Shown here: piece after piece, positions 35,212 through 45,646 of the stretch
Position numbering within the stretch: the stretch's first letter is position 1
How the letters are laid out: the number at the start of each line of letters is the position of its first letter
Origin: Gluconacetobacter johannae
GTDB taxonomy: Bacteria > Pseudomonadota > Alphaproteobacteria > Acetobacterales > Acetobacteraceae
NCBI RefSeq assembly: GCF_014174305.1
Contig: NZ_JABEQH010000006.1
Span: forward strand, 62,001-126,000
DNA: 64,000 bases
Direction: 5' to 3'
The notes under the pieces: model-generated
Databases searched by the model: none
Seen by the model: the letters and a program-made list of their open reading frames with translations, nothing else
What the model was told of the DNA's origin: nothing
Translations under genes and position numbers: made by a program

Positions 35212-37248
35212 TCACCTGTCGTCGTTCATGTCGAGGTCATCCTCATCCACCAGATCGGCGTCGAGGGGCGCGAATTCCAGATCGGGCGCCAGCACGGCGG
35301 ATGCCGCCTCTTCAGGCGGCAGGCCGTAATCGTCAAGGGAATGATCGGTCACGGCGCCCAGGCGGGCATCGGGAAAGCGCGCGAAGATGGCCCGCACCAG
35401 CGGATGGGCCTCGGCCGCCGCGCGGTGGAACTGGATGATTTCCGCCCCCTGCTCGGCCAGCGTCGGCGCGCCCTGCCCGGTCGAGGACCGGACCTCCCAC
35501 GCCGTATCCGTCTCGCGCCGCAGCAGGGTCTCCAGCCGGCGGGTCAGGCCCGGCAGGCCGGCGCGGTCCACCCGAAGGTCGATCCGCGGCGGCACGAAGG
35601 CGACCAGATGCGTGGAATGGCGCAGATGACCATGCAGCATCGCATCCTTGCCCGAAACGAACGCCACGACTTCGCGCCATGTCGCCAGGGTGGGTGGGGA
35701 TGGCGCGGGCTCGGGCTCCGGCTCGGGCGCGATCGGCTCCTGCGGCTCGGCGGGCGACAGGTCGGCCACGCGCACCCCGCCGTTGGCGACCATCCGCAAC
35801 CCGCCATGCGCCGTGACGGGCACCCCGCCCTGGGGTCCGCCGCCCGGGGTCATGCCCATCGCCACGCCACCGACCGCAGGTCCACCCGTCGCCGCCGACG
35901 CACCCGACGCCATTGGCCCCGCCGCGTCCGCGCCGTCCTTGCCGGTCAGGCGACGCACCAGCTCGCCCGGCGGCGGCAGGTCGGCCACGTAACACAGGCG
36001 GATCAGGATCATTTCGGCGGCTTCGCGCCGGTCCGGCGCCATCTCGATTTCCGACAGGCCCTTCAGCAGCATCTGCCACGTCCGCCCCAGCACCGGCACG
36101 GACAGGCGGTCGGCCAGCGCACCGCCGCGCGCGCGCTCGGCCTCGGGCAGTTCGGCGCTGTGCCGCAGCGCCGGCAGCGCCTTGAGGCGCGAGACCGTGT
36201 GGACCAGTTCCAGCACGTCGCCCAGCATGACGCCCAGGTCGGCGCCCCGGGCATGGGCCTCGTCGGTGATGGCCAGCGCCTGGTCGGGCCGGCCGGCCAG
36301 CACGGCGTCCAGCAGGTCGAACACCCGTCCCCGGTCGGCCAGGCCCAGCATGTCGCTGACCAGATCGGCCGCGATCGGGACATCTGCCCCGCCCTGGGCT
36401 TGCGCGACCTGGGCAATGGCCTGGTCCAGCAGCGACAGGCCGTCGCGCACCGAACCATCCGCCGCCCGCGCGATCAGCGCCAGCGCATCGGGCGTGCAGG
36501 CGACGCCTTCGGCCTGCGCGATGCGGCCGAAATGGGCGGCCAGGTCGGCCTGCGGCACGCGACGCAGGTCGAACCGCTGGCAGCGCGACAGGACCGTCAC
36601 CGGCACCTTGCGTAGTTCGGTGGTGGCGAAGACGAACGTCACCTGCGCCGGCGGCTCCTCCAGCGTCTTGAGCAACGCGTTGAAGGCGTTGCGCGACAGC
36701 ATATGGACCTCATCGATGATGAAGACCTTCATCCGCCCCTGCATGGGGCGGAATCGCGTTGCCTCGATGATTTCGCGCACGTCGTCCACGCCGGTGCGCG
36801 ACGCCGCGTCCATTTCCAGCACGTCGGGGTGACGGTCGGCCAGGATGGCGACGCAATTGGCGCAGACCCCGCACGGATCGGCCGTCGGGCCGCCGGCGCC
36901 ATCCGGCCCGACGCAGTTCAGGGCCCGGGCGATGATGCGCGCCGTCGTGGTCTTGCCCACCCCGCGCACGCCCGTCAGCATGAAGGCATGCGCCACCCGC
37001 CCCAGGGCGAAGGCATTACGCAGGATCCGCACCGTCGAATCCTGGCCGATCAGATCGTCGAGGGTGGCCGGCCGGTATTTACGCGCCAGCACGCGATAGG
37101 GAACGGCCGCCGAGCCAGCGGGTGTCGCCGGGACGGCGGGCGCGGCAGCGGCGGCCGGCGCGTCGCCGAACAGGCCGGGGCCGTCATCGGGCGGGGGCGC
37201 GGGCAGATCGTCCGCCTCGGCGCGATCCTGGTCCGTTGAGGCGGTCAT
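35212..37248 (-). CDS. dnaX: DNA polymerase III subunit gamma/tau
   Basis: A 678-residue clamp-loader ATPase. After a 48-residue disordered leader come [10 protein letters not shown], Walker A GVRGVGKT (residues 93-100), a zinc site (C112, C126, C129, C132), Walker B FIIDEVH (176-182), and the SRC motif in [11 protein letters not shown]. The last 200 residues form a Pro/Gly-rich tau linker and the alpha-binding domain. No A-rich slippery sequence was seen, so only the tau form is expected. The ATG at 37248 has GGAAG upstream; the longer open frame overlaps the SRP RNA gene and nudC and is rejected. Confidence 0.95.
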   Translation of the reverse strand: MTASTDQDRAEADDLPAPPPDDGPGLFGDAPAAAAAPAVPATPAGSAAVPYRVLARKYRPATLDDLIGQDSTVRILRNAFALGRVAHAFMLTGVRGVGKTTTARIIARALNCVGPDGAGGPTADPCGVCANCVAILADRHPDVLEMDAASRTGVDDVREIIEATRFRPMQGRMKVFIIDEVHMLSRNAFNALLKTLEEPPAQVTFVFATTELRKVPVTVLSRCQRFDLRRVPQADLAAHFGRIAQAEGVACTPDALALIARAADGSVRDGLSLLDQAIAQVAQAQGGADVPIAADLVSDMLGLADRGRVFDLLDAVLAGRPDQALAITDEAHARGADLGVMLGDVLELVHTVSRLKALPALRHSAELPEAERARGGALADRLSVPVLGRTWQMLLKGLSEIEMAPDRREAAEMILIRLCYVADLPPPGELVRRLTGKDGADAAGPMASGASAATGGPAVGGVAMGMTPGGGPQGGVPVTAHGGLRMVANGGVRVADLSPAEPQEPIAPEPEPEPAPSPPTLATWREVVAFVSGKDAMLHGHLRHSTHLVAFVPPRIDLRVDRAGLPGLTRRLETLLRRETDTAWEVRSSTGQGAPTLAEQGAEIIQFHRAAAEAHPLVRAIFARFPDARLGAVTDHSLDDYGLPPEEAASAVLAPDLEFAPLDADLVDEDDLDMNDDR

Positions 37249-37318
37249 TGAGGCTTCCGGGCAGATGTCGACGCCAGGCCCGGCCTGGCGGCGCGGGCGG
37301 GGATATGTTTCCCGGGGT

Positions 37319-37414
37319 GGGAGACCGGACTGATGACCCGGGCGAAACTCACTGCGGCTGCTTCCTTCCGGACCTGACCGGGTTGGCAAGGCGCCCGTCC
37401 ATAGCCGGTCTCCC
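37319..37414 (-). ncRNA. ffs: Signal recognition particle RNA (small bacterial type)
   Basis: On the minus strand the universally conserved SRP RNA core GTCAGGTCCGGAAGGAAGC is followed by AGCCGCAG; it forms the domain IV hairpin that binds Ffh. The ends pair perfectly (GGGAGACCGG with CCGGTCTCCC), closing a rod of about 96 nt. It lies 70 bp upstream of dnaX on the same strand, a common position. Ends are estimated from the closing stem. Confidence 0.93.
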
Positions 37415-37479
37415 GACGCCTTCTTAACACGCAACCGGGTGTCGGGCACAAGAGGGAGGACAAGGAAAAGAGGCAGGCC

Positions 37480-38433
37480 ATGACCATCACCCCCTATGCG
37501 CCCCCCGGCAGAGGCGGGAACTTCTATTCCGGCAGTCCCGTGGACCGCGCGGCGCACCATCGCGCGGACGCGGCGCGAATCGCGTCCTATCTCGTCGGCG
37601 CCGACACGCTGTTCGTGCCCTGCTGGCGCGGGCTGCACCTGATCGTCAGGGACCCGGACGACCGGGCGCGGATCGAACTGCCCACCCGGCGCCAGACGCT
37701 GATGACGCCCGAATTCCTGGAGGGGACCGACTGGATCTTCCTGGGCTACCTGGACGAACGCCCGCTCTTTGTCCTGGATCTCAGCCTGATGGACCAGCCG
37801 GAACTGCTGTTCCCCCAGGCGCGCGGCCGGTTCGTCGAACTGCGCCCGCTGGCCAGCCTGCTGCCGCCGGACGAGGCGGCCATCCTGGCCCAGGCGCGGG
37901 GCCTCGTGCACTGGCGCAACGCCACGCGCTTCTGCGGCGCGTGCGGCGCGCCCAACCAGGCCGACCAGGCCGGCCATCGCCTGGTCTGCACGGCCGACCC
38001 CGGCCACCTGCATTTCCCCCGCACCGACCCGGTGGTCATCATGCTGGTGCAACGGCGCGACCGTGTCCTTCTGGCGCGCGGCGTCCGCTTCGGCCCCGAA
38101 AGCCGTACGCTGTCAGCCCTGGCCGGTTTCGTCGAACCCGGCGAAACGCCCGAGGAAGCCGTCGCGCGCGAGGTGCTGGAGGAAACGGGCGTCCCGGTCG
38201 GGGAGATCCGCTATCACTCGTCCCAGCCCTGGCCGTATCCGGGCACGCTGATGCTGGCCTTCACCGCCACCGCCACCGACGACACGCTGCGCCTGGACCC
38301 CGACGAAATCGTCGAAGCCCGATGGCTGACCCGCGACGACATCCGCAACCATGCCGCCCTGGGCTTCACCCTGCCGGCGTCCACCACCATCGCGCGGCGC
38401 ATGATCGAAGACTGGCTGACCGGCGCCCCCTAG
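37480..38433 (+). CDS. nudC: NADH pyrophosphatase / NAD-capped RNA decapping Nudix hydrolase
   Basis: A 317-residue Nudix enzyme hydrolysing NAD(H) to NMN(H) and AMP, and removing NAD caps from RNA. The Nudix box GFVEPGETPEEAVAREVLEETG begins at residue 216, and the NudC-specific SQPWPYPGTLM follows it. The zinc ribbon keeps Cys152, Cys155 and Cys170, but the fourth Cys is missing (VCTADPGHLHFPRTDP), with His residues nearby. Divergent from the dnaX operon across the SRP RNA gene. Confidence 0.92.
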   Translation: MTITPYAPPGRGGNFYSGSPVDRAAHHRADAARIASYLVGADTLFVPCWRGLHLIVRDPDDRARIELPTRRQTLMTPEFLEGTDWIFLGYLDERPLFVLDLSLMDQPELLFPQARGRFVELRPLASLLPPDEAAILAQARGLVHWRNATRFCGACGAPNQADQAGHRLVCTADPGHLHFPRTDPVVIMLVQRRDRVLLARGVRFGPESRTLSALAGFVEPGETPEEAVAREVLEETGVPVGEIRYHSSQPWPYPGTLMLAFTATATDDTLRLDPDEIVEARWLTRDDIRNHAALGFTLPASTTIARRMIEDWLTGAP

Positions 38434-38481
38434 AAAGGTCGGGGTTCCGCCGTCCCCGGCAGGGGCCGAAGCCCCTGCGCC
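38434..38481 (+). repeat. Intergenic repeat copy 2 (AAGGTCGGG element)
   Basis: Starts directly after the nudC stop: AAAGGTCGGGGTTCCGCC, then CGTCCCCGG and the palindrome GCAGGGGCCGAAGCCCCTGC. It has the same core and the same orientation to the preceding gene as the copies at 27473 and 45647. The hairpin has no U-run, so it is not a classical terminator. Confidence 0.65.
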
Positions 38482-40286
38482 TACTCCCCGACCGCCGCTC
38501 CACCGGCATGACGACGGTCGAAACCGCCGTAATAGCGCGCCGTTCCCCGTTCGCCGAGGCGCGGACCGCCGACCAGAATCCCCTCGGCCACGCCCCACGG
38601 GGCATGGGGGGCGATCTCGTAGCCCTCCTGCGTCAGGGTCCGGGTGACATCGTCGGTCAGGGCGCCCTGCTCCACCTCGACGTGCGAGGGCTGCCATTGC
38701 TCGTGAAGGCGAGGCAGGTCGATCGCCTGCTGGATGTCCAGCCCGTAATCGACCACGCCCAGGATCGCGGACAGCACGATGGTGGGAATCCGCGACCCGC
38801 CGGGGCTGCCGATCACCATGACGACCTTGCCGTCGCGCGACAGGATGGTGGGCGACATGGACGACAGCGGCGTCTTGCCGGGCGCGATCTCGTTGGCGCG
38901 GCTGCCGACGATGCCGAACATGTTGGGCACGCCGGGACGCGACGAGAAATCGTCCATCTCGTCATTCATGAAGATCCCGGTGCCGCCGCCCATGACCTTG
39001 GCGCCGAACCAGCCGTTCAGCGTATAGGTCACCGACACCGCCAGCCCTTTATCGTCCGCGACCGAGAACTGGGTCGTCTCGTGCTTTTCCGGCTGCGCCG
39101 TGCCCGGACGCAGCGAATCGGACGCCACCGCCCGGTCGGTCGGAATCCCGTCGCGGATCTGCTTGGCATAGGCCGGGTCGATCAGATGCGTGACCGGGTT
39201 GTGGACGAAGGCCGGGTCGCCCAGGTCCTGGCGGTCGGCATACGCATGGCGCATGGCCTCGACCTCACGCTGCACGGCCGGGGCGCTGTGCAGCCCCAGC
39301 GCATGCATGTCGTAGCCCGACAGGATGTTCAGGATCTCGCACAGCGCAACGCCGCCGCCGCTGGGCGGGGGCGCGGTGTCGACGCGATAGCCGCGATAGG
39401 AACAGGTCAGCGGCGCCATGACGCGCGGGGCATATTTGCGGAAATCGGCGGCCTGCAGGATGGCGCCCCCGGCCCGGCCGGCCCGCAGGATCTCGTCGGC
39501 GATCGGGCCGCGATAGAAGGCATCGGCCCCCTCCCGCGCGATCAGCGACAGGGTCCGGGCCAGATTGGCCTGCACCAGCCGGTCGCCGGCCACCAGCGGC
39601 GTGCCGTCGGGACGCAGGAAGATCTTCCGGGCCTCGGCGTCCCGCGCGAAATCGGCGGTCGAGGTGTCCAGCAACTGGATGTCGCCCTCGGCCAGGACGA
39701 AACCATCCCGCGCCAGGGCAATGGCCGGCGCCATGACCTGCTGGCGCGACAGCCGCCCCCAGCGACGCAGGATCAGGTCCATCCCCGCCACGGTGCCGGG
39801 CACGCCCACCGCCTTCCAGCCGGTGATCGACAGGCCCGGAATCACGTTGCCCTTCGCATCCTGGAACATCGTGGCGGTCGCCGCCAGCGGCGCATGTTCG
39901 CGGAAATCGACGAACTGCATCCGGCCGTCCGGCGTACGCAGGGTCATGAACCCGCCGCCGCCGATATTTCCCGCCGCCGGATAGACCACGGCCAGCGCGT
40001 ACGCCACCGCCACCGCCGCATCCACCGCGTTGCCACCCTGCGCCAGGATCCGCGCCCCGGCCTCGGACGCCAGATGCTGCGCCGACACCACCATGCCATG
40101 CTGCCCCGCGGCCGGGGCCAGCGGGGCCACCGCGACCGGTCCGCCGCCGAAGGTCAGGACATCGCCCTGCGGCGCGGGCGCCGAGGGCGGCGCCGATGCC
40201 GCCATCGCGGGCAGTGCCGCGCCGGCCAGCATCGACCCCGCCAGCATGCAGGCGGCCAGGCGCCGTCGCAGGATGGAATACCGCAT
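38481..40286 (-). CDS. ggt: Gamma-glutamyltransferase
   Basis: A 601-residue periplasmic Ntn-hydrolase that cleaves glutathione and other gamma-glutamyl compounds. It has a signal peptide (LPAMA cleavage near residue 29), HLASEAGARILAQGGNAVDAAVA, GNIGGGGFM, PPPSGGGVALCEILN and the autocatalytic site HETTQFSV (nucleophile Thr404 or Thr405). DYGLDIQQAIDLPR and a C-terminal GxPGGSRIP support the family. AAAGGAACATA before the ATG at 40286 fixes the start. It lies 46 bp after map and may be read through from it. Confidence 0.95.
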   Translation of the reverse strand: MRYSILRRRLAACMLAGSMLAGAALPAMAASAPPSAPAPQGDVLTFGGGPVAVAPLAPAAGQHGMVVSAQHLASEAGARILAQGGNAVDAAVAVAYALAVVYPAAGNIGGGGFMTLRTPDGRMQFVDFREHAPLAATATMFQDAKGNVIPGLSITGWKAVGVPGTVAGMDLILRRWGRLSRQQVMAPAIALARDGFVLAEGDIQLLDTSTADFARDAEARKIFLRPDGTPLVAGDRLVQANLARTLSLIAREGADAFYRGPIADEILRAGRAGGAILQAADFRKYAPRVMAPLTCSYRGYRVDTAPPPSGGGVALCEILNILSGYDMHALGLHSAPAVQREVEAMRHAYADRQDLGDPAFVHNPVTHLIDPAYAKQIRDGIPTDRAVASDSLRPGTAQPEKHETTQFSVADDKGLAVSVTYTLNGWFGAKVMGGGTGIFMNDEMDDFSSRPGVPNMFGIVGSRANEIAPGKTPLSSMSPTILSRDGKVVMVIGSPGGSRIPTIVLSAILGVVDYGLDIQQAIDLPRLHEQWQPSHVEVEQGALTDDVTRTLTQEGYEIAPHAPWGVAEGILVGGPRLGERGTARYYGGFDRRHAGGAAVGE

Positions 40287-40332
40287 TATGTTCCTTTCGA
40301 TCGGGTGATGTGCGCGCGGACAGGCGTGGCCG

Positions 40333-41142
40333 TCATCCGGCCGTGTCGTAGGGCGGCTTGTCGAGGCCGGCCGGCGAAAGGGTGAAGATCTCGCACCCCT
40401 CGTCGGTGACGCCCAGCATATGCTCGAACTGGGCCGACAGCGAACGGTCGCGCGTGACGGCGGTCCAGCCGTCATCCAGCACCTTCACGTCCGGGCGGCC
40501 GCTGTTCAGCATGGGTTCGATGGTGAAGAACATGCCCGGCCGCAGCACCAGCCCCTGGCCGGGCCGCCCGTAGTGCAGCACGTTCGGCGCGGCATGGAAC
40601 GTCCGGCCGATGCCGTGGCCGCAGAAATCGCGCACTACCGAGAAACGATGGGATTCGGCAAAGGTCTGGATGGCGTGCCCGACATCGCCCAGCGTGTTGC
40701 CGGGGCGAACCTGTTCGATCCCCACCATCAGGGCCTTGTACGTCACGTCGATCAGCTTCTCGGCCTTCCGGGGCACCGGGCCGACCGTGTACATGCGGCT
40801 GGTGTCGCCGAACCAGCCATCCAGGATCACGGTGACGTCGATGTTCAGGATATCGCCGTCCTGCAACTGGCGCTCGCCCGGAATACCGTGGCAGACGACA
40901 TGGTTGAGGGAAATGCAGCTGGATTTCGGATAGCCGCGATAGCCCAGCGTGGCCGGCGTCGCCCCGTGATCGAGCATGAAGTCGTGGATCAGGCGGTCGA
41001 GGGCGTCAGTGGTGACCCCGGCCCTGACGTGCGGCACGATCATGTCCAGCGTGCGGGCCGCAAGCTGGCCCGCCGCGCGCATGCCGACGAAATCCTCGGG
41101 CGTATGAAGAATAACCCGCCTTGCGTCCGTGTCGCCGTCCAT
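40333..41142 (-). CDS. map: Type I methionine aminopeptidase
   Basis: A 269-residue enzyme removing the initiator Met. All active-site residues can be aligned with the Escherichia coli enzyme: His85, Asp102, Asp113, His176, Glu209 and Glu240. The motifs are NHVVCHGIP, LNIDVTVILDGWFGDTS, FCGHGIGRTFH, FTIEPM and SAQFEHM. GAGGGG eight bases before the ATG at 41142 sets the start. Confidence 0.96.
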   Translation of the reverse strand: MDGDTDARRVILHTPEDFVGMRAAGQLAARTLDMIVPHVRAGVTTDALDRLIHDFMLDHGATPATLGYRGYPKSSCISLNHVVCHGIPGERQLQDGDILNIDVTVILDGWFGDTSRMYTVGPVPRKAEKLIDVTYKALMVGIEQVRPGNTLGDVGHAIQTFAESHRFSVVRDFCGHGIGRTFHAAPNVLHYGRPGQGLVLRPGMFFTIEPMLNSGRPDVKVLDDGWTAVTRDRSLSAQFEHMLGVTDEGCEIFTLSPAGLDKPPYDTAG

Positions 41143-41267
41143 GTCGATGCCCCTCGCTATCCTATCCAGCCGCCGGAACGGCATCATCATGGGGGGATAA
41201 ATGCGCGGGTCGCCCGATCAAGGCAAGGGCGATGCCCCCAGCAATGCCGGTTTTCGGGCCGGTCGGG

Positions 41268-42404
41268 TCAGCCGTGATTATGACCATGCCGGTGACGGAC
41301 CGCATGGCCCGCGGCCACCATGCGGACATGGGCCGGGACATGCCCATGCCGCGCCGGCATGTGATGACGCGGCGCCAACGGAAGTTCGGCCACCTGCTCG
41401 GGGCCGGCATTGGCCGAACGCGCCGCCGCAGCCAGCATGATCGCCGCCCGGCCATGGCGGCTGCGCGCACGCGCCAGGACCAGCGTACGCGGCACGTCGG
41501 CGACGCCTTCCTGGCGGAAACCGTCATCCAGCAGGCTGGCCATCATGGCGCTGCGCTGCGGATTCGTCCGGGCCCCCAGCACCACGCCGATCAACCGGAC
41601 ATTCTCGCGAATGGCCGACGTCACCAGGTTACGCCCGGCGTCGGCGGTATAGCCGGTCTTCAGCCCGTCCGCCCCGGGATAGAACCGCAGCATCGGGTCG
41701 TGATTGGGCACCTGCCGGCCATGGAAATAGAAGGCCGGCACCGCGAAATAATGATAATATTCAGGAAATTCGGCGATGATCTGCCGGGTCAGCAGCGCCA
41801 GGTCGCGGGCCGACGTCACCTGCTCGCCGTTCGGCAGGCCGGACGCGTTGCGAAATGTCGTGCTGGTCATGCCCAGGGCGCGCGCCTGGCGGGTCATCAC
41901 GTCGGCAAAGCGGCCTTCGTCCCCGCCGCCCAGCAATTCACCCAGCGCGCAGGCCGCGTCGTTGGCCGATTTCGTGACCAGCCCCAGCACCGCCTGCTCG
42001 ACCGTCAAATAGCTGCCGGGCACCAGGCCCAGCTTGGACGGCTCCATCGAGGCCGCGTGGGCGGAAACCGGCACCGACTGGTCCAGCGAGATCTGCCCGC
42101 CCCGCAGGCCCTTGAAAGCCAGGTAGAGCGTCATCAGCTTGGTCAGGCTGGCAGGATAGCGCTGAAGATCCGGATTGCTCTGCGACAGGACGGCCCCGGT
42201 GCGGGCATCCATGACGATCGAACTGACCTGCCCGACATACTGGGCGCGGGCCTGGGGCACGCCTGCGGCCAGCACCGCCACCCAGCCCGCCGAAAGGCCG
42301 ACCGACAGCCGAATGGCCCGCCCCCGTCCGACCGGCGGGAACGCGACATGGCGCAGACGGGCGAACCAGCCCTGCTTCTCATCACCCCTGGAGCAGTCGG
42401 CCAC
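41268..42404 (-). CDS. D-alanyl-D-alanine carboxypeptidase (S11) with His-rich tail
   Basis: A DacA/DacC/DacF-type penicillin-binding protein trimming peptidoglycan pentapeptides in the periplasm. The three active-site motifs are SLTK (residues 86-89), SAN (146-148) and KTG (249-251). A signal segment ends at PQARA. The usual C-terminal beta domain and amphipathic membrane anchor are missing; instead the last 32 residues hold ten histidines (RHGHV, HRHGHNHG). The start is a guess: GTG at 42404 follows GGGGGA, but it leaves a long basic leader. It is divergent from clpS. Confidence 0.88.
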   Translation of the reverse strand: MADCSRGDEKQGWFARLRHVAFPPVGRGRAIRLSVGLSAGWVAVLAAGVPQARAQYVGQVSSIVMDARTGAVLSQSNPDLQRYPASLTKLMTLYLAFKGLRGGQISLDQSVPVSAHAASMEPSKLGLVPGSYLTVEQAVLGLVTKSANDAACALGELLGGGDEGRFADVMTRQARALGMTSTTFRNASGLPNGEQVTSARDLALLTRQIIAEFPEYYHYFAVPAFYFHGRQVPNHDPMLRFYPGADGLKTGYTADAGRNLVTSAIRENVRLIGVVLGARTNPQRSAMMASLLDDGFRQEGVADVPRTLVLARARSRHGRAAIMLAAAARSANAGPEQVAELPLAPRHHMPARHGHVPAHVRMVAAGHAVRHRHGHNHG

Positions 42405-42648
42405 CACCGTTCCCCCGTCACCGGATCCGCATCTTTCCGGCGACTTTATGGTCAATCTTCGGAACCCGTCCAGAGGAAACAACGATAACAGGAAGAAAAT
42501 GCAGCCTTTTCGACCTCGTGCCACGATCCATGCGCGCGACGGCGGTCTTCGATGCGGGGACATCCACTATTTTGATCCGTCCCGGCTCGCAAAACATGCT
42601 TAATTTGTCCCCCTGCCCTTTTAACCCGACACGTATTTCCAATATGGT

Positions 42649-43086
42649 ATGAACATGGTTGTTGCATCTTCCCCCGCCGGGTCTTCCATGACCGACACCC
42701 GCATGTCCGGGCATCATCCGCATTCCCATGGCGGCAACCCGACGCGGCGTGGCGGCAACGACCAGGATGGACAGTCCGACAACCCCGATTCGCCGACCAT
42801 CGGGGTCGTCGTCCGGACCCGGCCGCAGACGCGCAAGCCCGCGATGTACAAGGTCCTGATGCTGAACGACGACTACACGCCGATGGAGTTCGTCGTTCAC
42901 GTCCTCGAGCGGTTTTTCCAGAAGTCGCGCGAGGAAGCGACCGACATCATGCTGCACGTCCACAAGCGCGGCGTGGGCGTCTGCGGCGTCTTCACCTACG
43001 AGGTCGCCGAGACCAAGGTCACGCAGGTGATGGATCTCGCCCGGCAGAACCAGCACCCGCTGCAATGCACGATCGAGAAGGACTGA
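42649..43086 (+). CDS. clpS: ClpS adaptor of the ClpAP protease
   Basis: A 145-residue N-recognin that delivers proteins with Leu, Phe, Tyr or Trp at the N-terminus to ClpA. The core is standard: [24 protein letters not shown], the AT-binding helix [29 protein letters not shown], ending [11 protein letters not shown]. The first 60 residues are a disordered His/Gly-rich extension (HHPHSHGG). Start uncertain: ATGs at 42649, 42655 and 42688 are in frame. clpA follows 169 bp later; aat at 10 kb makes N-degrons for this pathway. Confidence 0.93.
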   Translation: MNMVVASSPAGSSMTDTRMSGHHPHSHGGNPTRRGGNDQDGQSDNPDSPTIGVVVRTRPQTRKPAMYKVLMLNDDYTPMEFVVHVLERFFQKSREEATDIMLHVHKRGVGVCGVFTYEVAETKVTQVMDLARQNQHPLQCTIEKD

Positions 43087-43255
43087 CCCTCGGGGAAATC
43101 CCTCCCCCGGGCGACGACGCGCGTCCCCTACCGCACGGACACGCGATTTATTTTTCTTGCCACTGGCTTTCCGATGGAAACATACCAAATATAGTCCTGA
43201 TTTTCCGGTAGCCTGTCGGGCCCGTGGCCCGCTTTTGGAAAAGGAGCGTCCTGGC

Positions 43256-45589
43256 ATGTTGTCACGCAATCTCGAACAGACGCTTCACCGGGCCCTGACC
43301 CTGGCCGGGGACCGCCGGCACGAATATGCGACGCTGGAACACCTTCTGCTGGCGCTGGTCGATGACAGCGACGCGGTCACGGTCTTCCGCGCCTGCGGCG
43401 TCGATCTGGACAAGCTGCGGTCCGACCTGACCGAATTCCTGGACAAGGACCTCGCGGGGCTGGCGTCCGACCGGACGGTCGATCCCAAGCCCACGGCGGC
43501 GTTCCAGCGCGTGATCCAGCGCGCGGCGATCCATGTCCAGTCGACCGGCCGCGACGAAGTCACCGGCTCCAACGTGCTGGTCGCCCTGTTCGCCGAGCGT
43601 GAGAGCCACGCCGTCTATTTCCTGCAGCTCCAGGACATGACGCGGCTGGACGCCGTCAATTTCATCTCGCACGGCATCGCGAAGGCCCCCGACCGCTCGA
43701 CGCGGCGCCCGGTGTCCGGCAGCGCGCCGGAAAGCCCGGAAGGCGAGCGCGAGGAACGCGGCAAGGGCAGCCAGAAGAACCAGGACGCGCTGACGGCCTA
43801 TTGCACCAACCTCAACCGCAAGGCCGAGGACGGGAAGGTCGATCCGCTGATCGGCCGCGACTCGGAAATCGAGCGCACGATCCAGATCCTGTGCCGCCGC
43901 ACCAAGAACAACCCGCTGTATGTCGGCGACCCCGGCGTGGGCAAGACCGCGATTGCCGAGGGGCTGGCCAAGCGCATCGTCGAAGGCGACGTGCCCGAAG
44001 TGCTGCTGAAATCCACGATCTATTCGCTGGACATGGGCGCGCTGCTGGCCGGCACCCGCTATCGCGGCGATTTCGAGGAACGGCTGAAGGCGGTCGTGAC
44101 CGAGCTGGACAACAACCCGGGCAGCATCCTGTTCATCGACGAGATCCATACCGTGATCGGCGCCGGCGCCACCTCGGGCGGGGCGATGGATGCCTCGAAC
44201 CTGCTGAAGCCGGCGCTGGCGGCGGGCACGCTGCGCTGCATCGGCTCCACGACCTACAAGGAATACCGCCAGCATTTCGAGAAGGACCGCGCGCTGGTCC
44301 GGCGGTTCCAGAAGATCGACGTGGCCGAGCCGACGCTGGAAGACGCGGTCAAGATCCTGCGCGGCCTGAAGGGCAATTACGAACGCCACCACAAGGTGCG
44401 CTACACCGAGGAAGCCATTCGCGGCGCGGTGGAGCTGGCGGCCAAGTACATCCACGACCGCAAGCTGCCCGACAAGGCGATCGACGTGATCGACGAGGTC
44501 GGGGCCTCTCGGATGCTGGTGCCCGAGAACCGGCGCCGCAAGACCGTGACCCTGAAGGATGTCGAGGACATCGTCGCCAAGATCGCCCGCATCCCGCCCA
44601 AGAGCGTGTCGTCCGACGACAAGGAGACGCTGCGGACGCTGGAGCGCGACCTGAAGGGCATGGTCTACGGCCAGAACCGGGCGATCGAAGCCCTGACGGC
44701 GGCCATCAAGCTGTCGCGTGCCGGGCTGCGCGATCCCGAGAAGCCGATCGGCAACTATCTGTTCTCCGGCCCGACCGGCGTCGGCAAGACCGAGGTCGCC
44801 AAGCAGCTGGCCAAGACGCTGGGGATCGAACTGGTCCGCTTCGACATGTCCGAATATATGGAGCGGCATTCGATTTCCCGCCTGATCGGCGCGCCGCCGG
44901 GCTATGTCGGCTTCGATCAGGGTGGGCTGCTGACCGACGCCATCGACCAGCATCCGCATGCCGTCCTGCTGCTGGACGAGATCGAGAAGGCGCATCCCGA
45001 CCTCTATAACGTCCTGCTGCAGGTCATGGACCATGGCCGCCTGACCGACCACAACGGCAAGACCGTGGATTTCCGCAACGTGGTGCTGATTATGACCACC
45101 AACGCGGGCGCCGCGGACCTGAACAAGGAAGCCATCGGCTTCGCCCGCGATTCCCGCGAGGGCGAGGACGAGGAGGCGATCAAGCGGATCTTCACGCCGG
45201 AATTCCGCAACCGCCTGGATGCGATCATTCCGTTCGCCAACCTGACGCCCGAGATCGTGGGCCGCGTGGTCGAGAAATTCGTCTTCCAGTTGGAAGCGCA
45301 GCTTGCCGACCGCAACGTCACGATCGAGATCTCGTCGGCCGCGAAGGAATGGTTGGCCGAGCGCGGATACGACCGCCTCTATGGCGCACGGCCGCTGGGC
45401 CGCGTGATCCAGGAGCACATCAAGAAGCCGCTGGCCGAGGAATTGCTGTTCGGCCGGCTGGTCAAGGGTGGCGCGGTGAAGATCACGCTGAAGGACGGGG
45501 CGCTGGATTTCGAATATATCGAATCCAGCCCGGATGCCCCCGCCGAAGGCGACGAGGGCAGCGAGCGGGAATCCGAAGCCGCGGGCTGA
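43256..45589 (+). CDS. clpA: ATP-dependent Clp protease ATP-binding subunit ClpA
   Basis: A 777-residue AAA+ unfoldase with an N-terminal double Clp repeat ([27 protein letters not shown]), a first ATPase domain with Walker A GDPGVGKT starting at residue 224, and a second with GPTGVGKT starting at 505. [24 protein letters not shown] closes the sensor-2 region. It lacks the long ClpB middle domain, so it is ClpA. AAGGAG nine bases before the ATG supports the start. A strong terminator follows. Confidence 0.97.
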   Translation: MLSRNLEQTLHRALTLAGDRRHEYATLEHLLLALVDDSDAVTVFRACGVDLDKLRSDLTEFLDKDLAGLASDRTVDPKPTAAFQRVIQRAAIHVQSTGRDEVTGSNVLVALFAERESHAVYFLQLQDMTRLDAVNFISHGIAKAPDRSTRRPVSGSAPESPEGEREERGKGSQKNQDALTAYCTNLNRKAEDGKVDPLIGRDSEIERTIQILCRRTKNNPLYVGDPGVGKTAIAEGLAKRIVEGDVPEVLLKSTIYSLDMGALLAGTRYRGDFEERLKAVVTELDNNPGSILFIDEIHTVIGAGATSGGAMDASNLLKPALAAGTLRCIGSTTYKEYRQHFEKDRALVRRFQKIDVAEPTLEDAVKILRGLKGNYERHHKVRYTEEAIRGAVELAAKYIHDRKLPDKAIDVIDEVGASRMLVPENRRRKTVTLKDVEDIVAKIARIPPKSVSSDDKETLRTLERDLKGMVYGQNRAIEALTAAIKLSRAGLRDPEKPIGNYLFSGPTGVGKTEVAKQLAKTLGIELVRFDMSEYMERHSISRLIGAPPGYVGFDQGGLLTDAIDQHPHAVLLLDEIEKAHPDLYNVLLQVMDHGRLTDHNGKTVDFRNVVLIMTTNAGAADLNKEAIGFARDSREGEDEEAIKRIFTPEFRNRLDAIIPFANLTPEIVGRVVEKFVFQLEAQLADRNVTIEISSAAKEWLAERGYDRLYGARPLGRVIQEHIKKPLAEELLFGRLVKGGAVKITLKDGALDFEYIESSPDAPAEGDEGSERESEAAG

Positions 45590-45607
45590 TCTGTCCCAAT
45601 GAAGGAA

Positions 45608-45643
45608 GGGCCGCCCGGTGCATCACCGGGCGGCCCTTTTTCT
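45608..45643 (+). terminator. Rho-independent terminator of clpA
   Basis: A perfect 13-bp stem (GGGCCGCCCGGTG / CACCGGGCGGCCC) with a three-base CAT loop, followed by TTTTTCTT, 19 bp after the clpA stop. Confidence 0.92.
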
Positions 45644-45646
45644 TGT

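Noticed and set aside
37249-38052. Upstream extension of the dnaX frame
   Set aside because: It covers the SRP RNA gene and half of nudC on the other strand; the ATG at 37248 has a good ribosome binding site and begins the expected protein.
42405-42648. Extension of the D,D-carboxypeptidase frame and other minus-strand frames up to 43.3 kb
   Set aside because: They run through the clpS promoter and coding region and show no conserved residues.
43156-43195. Possible promoter before clpA (TTGCCA and TATAGT, or a heat-shock-type CTTG box)
   Set aside because: Spacing between the boxes is 27 bp, too long for a sigma-70 promoter, and no matching heat-shock -10 was found.
43262-45418. 718-codon open frame antisense to clpA
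   Set aside because: Mirror of the conserved ClpA reading frame; no ribosome binding site or motif.
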